Positions 58,598 through 64,000 of a DNA stretch of 64,000 bases are shown in pieces. The position numbers and the translations under genes were made by a program. How positions within the stretch are numbered: position 1 is the first letter of the stretch; each line of letters opens with the position of its first letter. The notes beneath the pieces are model-generated. The model made no database searches and had not been told where the DNA came from. It was given only the letters and a program-made list of their open reading frames with translations. Origin of the DNA: Chamaea fasciata (taxonomy: Eukaryota > Chordata > Aves > Passeriformes > Sylviidae); NCBI GenBank assembly GCA_029207755.1, contig JARCOQ010000002.1:81214317-81278316 (forward strand), written 5' to 3'.

Positions 58598-61014
58598 TTT
58601 TTGCAGACTATTGCTTCCAAAATAATTAGAAAATAGTCTGGCCTGCAGTTCCTCAAGAAATCTTTCTTAGGAGAGGCTTTCTTCTTCCCTTGTAGCTAAT
58701 GATTTCAGGAGCAGTGATGATGACAGCTTATTGGCCTGGGCAAGGCATAGAGCTTGGAAATGTGACAAGCTGGGCAGTGGCTGTCTGCTCTCTGAGAAGG
58801 CTGGGACTCCTCTGGTTGGATTCAGTCTCTTTCGATGGAGTGTTGGAAAAACCTTTCTTTTTTATTTTTTTTTCCTACAATATTCATGGGCTACTATTTC
58901 AGTGCAAATAATTTGATAAGACTGACATTTTCTACTTAGTCGCAACACAGTTTTCATCTCATTGATTTATGTTGGTCATAGCCTAAAATGACGTAGATAG
59001 CGTTCAAGAGAGGATTTCAAGAGCATCTTATAAAACTCCTGAGATATAAATTTGGATTCTGAGAATGTTTTCAAACACAATAGAATGTAACACTTGAGCA
59101 TGAAAATTAAGCTCTTAAAAACTTAATTATCTCTTTTCATTTGAGAATTGGACATAGTACTGAAAGGAGATCTGTGAAGAAGAAAAAAAAGGAATAATTC
59201 TCTAAGTAGTATTTGATATTTTAGGGGGGTTTTTTTGTTTGTCTGTTTGGGGTTTTTTGCATTAGAATAAGAGCAATATTTTTAAGATGGTTTTGAATTC
59301 TCCTGGATACACATTGGTCAAGTGCTTCAGCTTGACTTCAGCATGTAGTCGTCAAAAAGATCACATTTTTCAGTATTGCAAGCTAAGCTTCTGTGGACAC
59401 CATGATAGAATTTGATAATTTGTCAGGCTTCATAGATTAATAGTTTTGTCCTTGGCCGTGCAAGTTGGTATCAGTGATGTCTACACTTGAACACTATCTC
59501 AAACAAGATTGTCTGTGCTGTTAAATTGCAGGGGCAAATCAACACATCAGTAATCTATGGCAGTACCTGGAAACATCAAAATCAGGATTATAATTTTAAA
59601 AACTCACGCAGCATCTGTCAGTACCATGAAAATGAAGGGACACAATGTTGCCTCATAATTTCCACTACCTGTCATGATATCACATGTATTTTAAAGATAA
59701 GCATTTTTATTCTATCTAAAATAAGCAATTGACTCCTTCTTTACTGACTTGGTGTATTCATGTTGTTTCTCTACATGTCTTCACCGTTTCCTTCTCTTTT
59801 TGCTCAGGAGAGGACTGATATTTGCAAGTTCCATCTGGGCAGTGAAAGAGTTAATATCTTGCCCTGGCCTGTGGATGCCCATGTGATCTCAGCCTGGCCC
59901 CATGGCCTCCTTTCCCCTGCCTGGCCATGCCAGGAATGGGAGAGAACTACTGTCTTCAAAAGCTGGAAAGCAAGAGAGCTTTTCCCGGGGTTTGCTCATT
60001 TTTACATATGTCTTCCCAGAGACGTATCTAGCTTTCTTAGATACGTTTCTAGGCTTAACAGGTTGTCAATTCTCAGAGCTTTCCAGCTATCGGTTTTGCC
60101 AAGCACAGAGGAAGCTCTTAGCAGCTCCCTTCAGAAAACCACTTCCATGGCTGGATCCTTCCCTCCTCACCAAAAATCAATTAATGCAAAACCAGCATAC
60201 CTCTGAGCAAGAATATGTCTACACCAAGAATCTCTCTCCTGTTTTCTGCCTTTCTTTGAATAAAGCACTTTTTCAGTGTATTACAGCGTAACACATTTAT
60301 ACCCTCTTCTCAAACCAGTGTATGCACACATATCCAGTAAAAAAAAGGGTCCAGTACGCCCATGGGACTGGAAAGATGCACGGCAAGCCAGACTGTGCAA
60401 CCACCTTAGTGTTGGCACAGGAGAGAACTCACAAAGCGAGAAACTATAATAACATAAGAGGGGATTAGCCAGGCTGCCAGGACTGGCACGCACACACCAA
60501 TGTGACAATACAATGATGGATTTTCTTTGATTCCAAGGGAGCTGGTTGGCTCATTCTGCATTAGGCAGCGTTCTTCCACTTCCATCCACAGGGTGGTTCT
60601 CCACATGGTGAGCTGTAGCCAACAGTCTCACTGCCTGAGATTTAGGAGCTTTCCCTCAGTTGCTGCTCAAGCTCTTCTGTATGCCTTGGCAGTTACAGCA
60701 GCTGGATTTTCAGCATCTGCTTTAGAACAATTCTTCCTTACTCAACACGTGTTACCAGGGGAAGGCAGGGAAGCCCTCCCCTGCAGCTGGCAGGATGAAA
60801 TAAATGCCTTTGCCCACTTTTTTTAAATGAGACCGACACCTGACAATTACTCTGGTATGACAATATGGGCCGTGGTTTTGATAACCCCTTCTTGGAAGCA
60901 AAGATCAGAAAGCCTGAGGTGAAGAGGGAAGTGACAACAAAGTTCCTGCAGTGAGTGAGCATGGAGTAAGTAATAGATTGGGGGGATTGTTTGAATTTTG
61001 GGTTGTTTTGGTTT

Positions 61015-61105
61015 CTCTTTTCTTTTTTTTCTTTTTTGTTGAGTTGTTTTATTTTGTTAAAACCAAACCAAAACCAAAAACTGCCCCCTCCCCCCAAAAA
61101 AATTC
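61015..61105. repeat. T-rich then A/C-rich low-complexity block
   Basis: A T-rich stretch (CTTTTTTTTCTTTTTTGTTG) is followed by AAAACCAAACCAAAACCAAA and C-runs. The two halves are partly complementary and could fold into a weak hairpin. Confidence 0.6.
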
Positions 61106-63159
61106 CACCCTTGCCTATGTTTTTGGAGACAACTTTTTTCCTTCTTTCAACAGAGCTGAGCCATCTTTGGCAAAAGGGGAATTTTCCATAAATTGCCACC
61201 AAGCCCTGAGACCCTTGGCTTTGGGGTGGGAGCAGCTGCCAAAGCTGGTGCTTTCCGAGGCAGATTGCACTCCACTTCCCATGAGACAGTGCTGGGAAGT
61301 TGAGCTGGAACAATGAACCCTGCCCTGCAGAGCTGTGCTCTTTTTGTGGGGGATGGCCTCCGGCCTCTCACTGCCATCCTCCTCTGCCAAGCTCTCAGCC
61401 TCCACCTGCCAGTGGAGCTGGTCCAGCAGGTGGTAAATAATAAAAAAATGTGGGAATAGGGTTGCAGCAGTGTGGGATAGGGAGAATCAACAAAATACAA
61501 TATTTAACAAGCTGTGTTTTTCTTCCCTCTTACGTGTTTCAAACCAAACTCCAGTTTTTGGAGGCTATTGTTATTATTACTTCATAGAGATAGACACAAA
61601 ACCTGATTTACCTCCTGTTTGCTTTCCTGTGTCTTTCACTCTTCCACTACCAGCCATGCCCCTAGTTGCTGCTCTTCTAATCTCATTCCTCTGCCCTCTT
61701 TCTGTGTCTGATTTTCCTGTTGGGCGCTGCTCTTGTCCTGGGTGGAAGGAAAGTTCTGTGTTCCTAGGTGAGTAGTTTGAAGTCAAAAGGCACGATTAGA
61801 CCGTTTACACCAGGAACTGCTAATCATAATGAGAAAATTCTTGAGGTAATCTACAGCCTAGGGCCAGACCATCTCTTACTGCTCTTGCTCTGAAGGCAGG
61901 GTGCTGCTGTGCAGCAGCCAGAACAGGGTGGCCATAATAAATTAAGAAATTTGGGTTACTTGCAATGGGAGTATAACTTACTGACTATGCACAAAGCTAT
62001 GTGGTAATATAATAATGGTACCAGAGAGGAAGGATTGATATTTTCCAGGCCACTAAAAACTGCATACCCCCTAGTGAGCACTGTTCCTAGAAGCTGGTTC
62101 CTTGAGAGTGCAGAGTGGAAAGGAAGGGAAAAACAAGGCTACTGTTAATCTCCTGCTTTTGGCATCCTTGCAAGGGCATTCCTTGTATTTTGGTTGATGA
62201 GCAGCGCCTGTTTCTGGCCCACCAGCTGCAAGCGCTGAGAAACTGGCTGTGCTCACAGCAGCTGGGAGTTTTTAATTTCTTCTCTCTGTCTTGCCCCACT
62301 TGTTGCTTCTCCTCTTCTGTACATCTGTATACCTAGAGGGTATGGGAGAGAAGGGTCAACAGGGTGGAACAGTGTGTGGCATATGGTATGTTGAATGTGT
62401 TTCCTTCGGAGCCAAAATGTAATATGAAATTAGCATTTTTAATTACATTTTAATATATTGTTTACTGAGATTAAGCTATTCTGTACCATGCTTTTGTACA
62501 AGGTGGAAAGCAAGTGTTTATTTTCAGCCAACAGCTAAGCAGAGAGAGACTTTTGTACATCGCCAGCAAATATTTCTATATATGTAAGAATTATGATTCT
62601 CTTTTTTAATATTTAAATAAATGTTAAAGAATTTGGAATTTAGCTTTGGTTTTGCAGCAGTGTGAAAACTATTTCTTTCACTATCTGAAGTTAGGCAAAG
62701 GAAACAAGAAGGCAAATTTTTTTGTTGTGTGTAATTACAGGCTTTTAGCTTCATAAACAAGGATTTATTCCAAATTTGCCTGTTGGAGTTGGATCTCTCT
62801 TAGCATTTTTAAGAATGAGAAGTTCCTTTCACTCTGGTGGATTCCCAGTGAGTGGTGACATTGCCAGGCTTTTGGGGGTGATGATTTGAAATATCAGATA
62901 TGCCTGGCTTCAATAAATATTTTGGTAATGGGGAGATAATTTTGAAGTGGAAGTTTGTTATTTTTTATTCTCTGTAAATTTATCTCCTGTTTTATCTTCA
63001 ATTCAACATATCAAGAATGGTCAATTCTAATCAAGGAATACATTCAACAGGTGAAATAGAGGATGGAGGAACTACCTAATGCTAAGCTACAGCTGGGGAA
63101 GAAGGGACTAGTTTTCTAGCAGTTTCAGGCTTGAAGCTTGTTTTCTGTAAAGCAAAGCT

Positions 63160-63229
63160 GAAAAAAAAACCCAGAAACAACCAAACCACCACCACCCCCC
63201 CAGAACCCCCCCAAAAAAACAAACAAACC
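63160..63229. repeat. A/C-rich low-complexity tract
   Basis: Runs of A and C (AAAAAAACCC, CCACCACCACCCCCCC, AACAAACAAACC). Confidence 0.75.
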
Positions 63230-63689
63230 AGAGCCTCCACAAGGCTGCTGGATAGACAAAGTTGTTGTCTAACTCAACCAATCCATATTGAGTTAGGTCT
63301 ACCGACTTCAGCCCCGTGATAAACTAAGAAAATTTTTTGGCTAAATCCCTTCAAGTGACTGTTGAGCAGCTGCAGACTTGGTGGCCATTCCTGGCAAATG
63401 GAATGAATTTTATTGAGAGGTGATTAAGCCTTCATTTATGGTTGACAAATTTGGAGAAAGAAATGGTAGAGCAGTCACATGTAGTAACAGCTGCCAAAGA
63501 GAATAAGTCTTGGAAAAGTTTTGTAGATCATCAAAATTGTTTAATGCCGGTGTGTCCACACAAAATTTGCTGGCCAGTTTCTGTTGTTTGGGCCTCTGTG
63601 GGATTTGATCTCATTTTGCAGAAATTTTTAGTCTGGATTATTAGAGTCCTATGATCTCTCATGTGGAGGTACCAGACTTAATAACTGAC

Positions 63690-63912
63690 AATCTGCACTT
63701 CTGATTGTACCTTTAAAATACTTTCCTGGACAGCCTGTTTCTATGCTTTAGAACTCTTTCTCTGAGAAAAATTTCCTAATATCCTGTCTAAACCTCCACT
63801 GGCACAACTTGATGTAATTTTTCTTTGTGCTGTCACTTGTTATTTGGGAAAAGAGACTGACTCCCACTTCACCCTCCTTTTAGGCAGCTCTAGAGAGCAA
63901 TAAGATCTCCCT
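63690..63912 (-). mobile_element. CR1 LINE fragment, antisense, 3' terminus missing
   Basis: CCTGGACAGCCTGTTTCTAT, AAATTTCCTAATATCCTGTC, AACCTCCACTGGCACAACTT and GGCAGCTCTAGAGAGCAATA are the reverse complement of CR1 3' sequence also seen at 40.9-41.4 kb. The terminal repeat is absent, so this copy is eroded or truncated. Confidence 0.85.
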
Positions 63913-64000
63913 TGTAAAATTTTAGAAGGCTTGACTGAATTCCTCTTTTACCTCTGACATCACACTGGTGACTGTACCAAATCTGTTGCTTTCTATGAGC

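Larger units (their letters stand above)
58598..63689. other. Intergenic region downstream of the sulfatase
   Basis: No supportable gene. The longest ORFs (59760-60206 plus, 148 codons; 60738-61313 minus, 191 codons) have no family motifs, and the latter includes Lys/Asn- and Gly/Phe-rich runs from low-complexity DNA at 61010-61100. No second sulfatase copy appears, although this group is tandemly duplicated in human. MYO16, the mammalian neighbour of TNFSF13B, is not seen either. Confidence 0.6.

Noticed and set aside
59760..60206. 148-codon plus-strand ORF downstream of the sulfatase
   Set aside because: No domain, signal or splice context. A second, overlapping frame is open as well, suggesting locally low stop density.
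60738..61313. 191-codon minus-strand ORF, the longest in the 3' region
   Set aside because: It runs through T/A-rich low-complexity DNA, has no recognisable motif or start context, and overlapping frames of similar length exist on both strands.
1..64000. tRNA, rRNA, CRISPR arrays, phage or plasmid modules, endogenous retrovirus genes
   Set aside because: Nothing on either strand supports them. The only mobile elements I can identify are CR1 LINE fragments and one doubtful SINE remnant.

Overview
This is a stretch of a bird nuclear chromosome. The evidence is split vertebrate genes with canonical GT-AG introns, an AT-rich background, many CR1 LINE fragments (the dominant avian retrotransposon) and almost no other recognisable transposons. 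I cannot name the species. I see no prokaryotic, phage, plasmid or CRISPR features.

Three protein-coding genes lie on the plus strand. (1) ABHD13, a membrane-anchored serine hydrolase, has its whole 337-codon reading frame in one exon (3703-4716), preceded by a splice acceptor and followed by a possible long 3' UTR. (2) TNFSF13B (BAFF/BLyS, the B-cell survival cytokine) has six coding exons between 17324 and 28268 that join without a frame break into 288 codons. The furin site, TNF-homology domain, disulfide cysteines and flap are all visible. (3) A membrane sulfatase of the STS/ARSD/ARSL/ARSH group has ten coding exons between 46588 and 58192 that join into 590 codons, with every expected catalytic residue present. 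Most exons of genes 2 and 3 were assembled by hand from splice sites and phase, because individually they are too short to stand out as ORFs.

Layout: 1-3667 is probably ABHD13 intron 1; 3668-about 9420 is the ABHD13 last exon and candidate 3' UTR; 9.4-17.2 kb is intergenic with one CR1; 17.2-28.4 kb is TNFSF13B; 28.4-46.5 kb is intergenic and repeat-rich, with a CpG-dense islet at 35.3 kb, an unusually informative CR1 copy at 38-40 kb and three CTCF-like motifs at 42.7-44.5 kb; 46.5-58.6 kb is the sulfatase; 58.6-64 kb is intergenic.

The genes do not form a pathway. ABHD13 and TNFSF13B are neighbours in human 13q33, whereas the STS-like sulfatases sit in human Xp22.3, so the window spans a junction between two regions that are on different chromosomes in human. 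The best leads are that junction with its possible insulator motifs, the tandem short uORFs and IRF/PU.1-like motifs in front of TNFSF13B, the orphan CpG islet beside an A-run/G-run block, and a CR1 copy that keeps ORF1 esterase and endonuclease sequence but has lost reverse transcriptase. I did not find a convincing new biological system.
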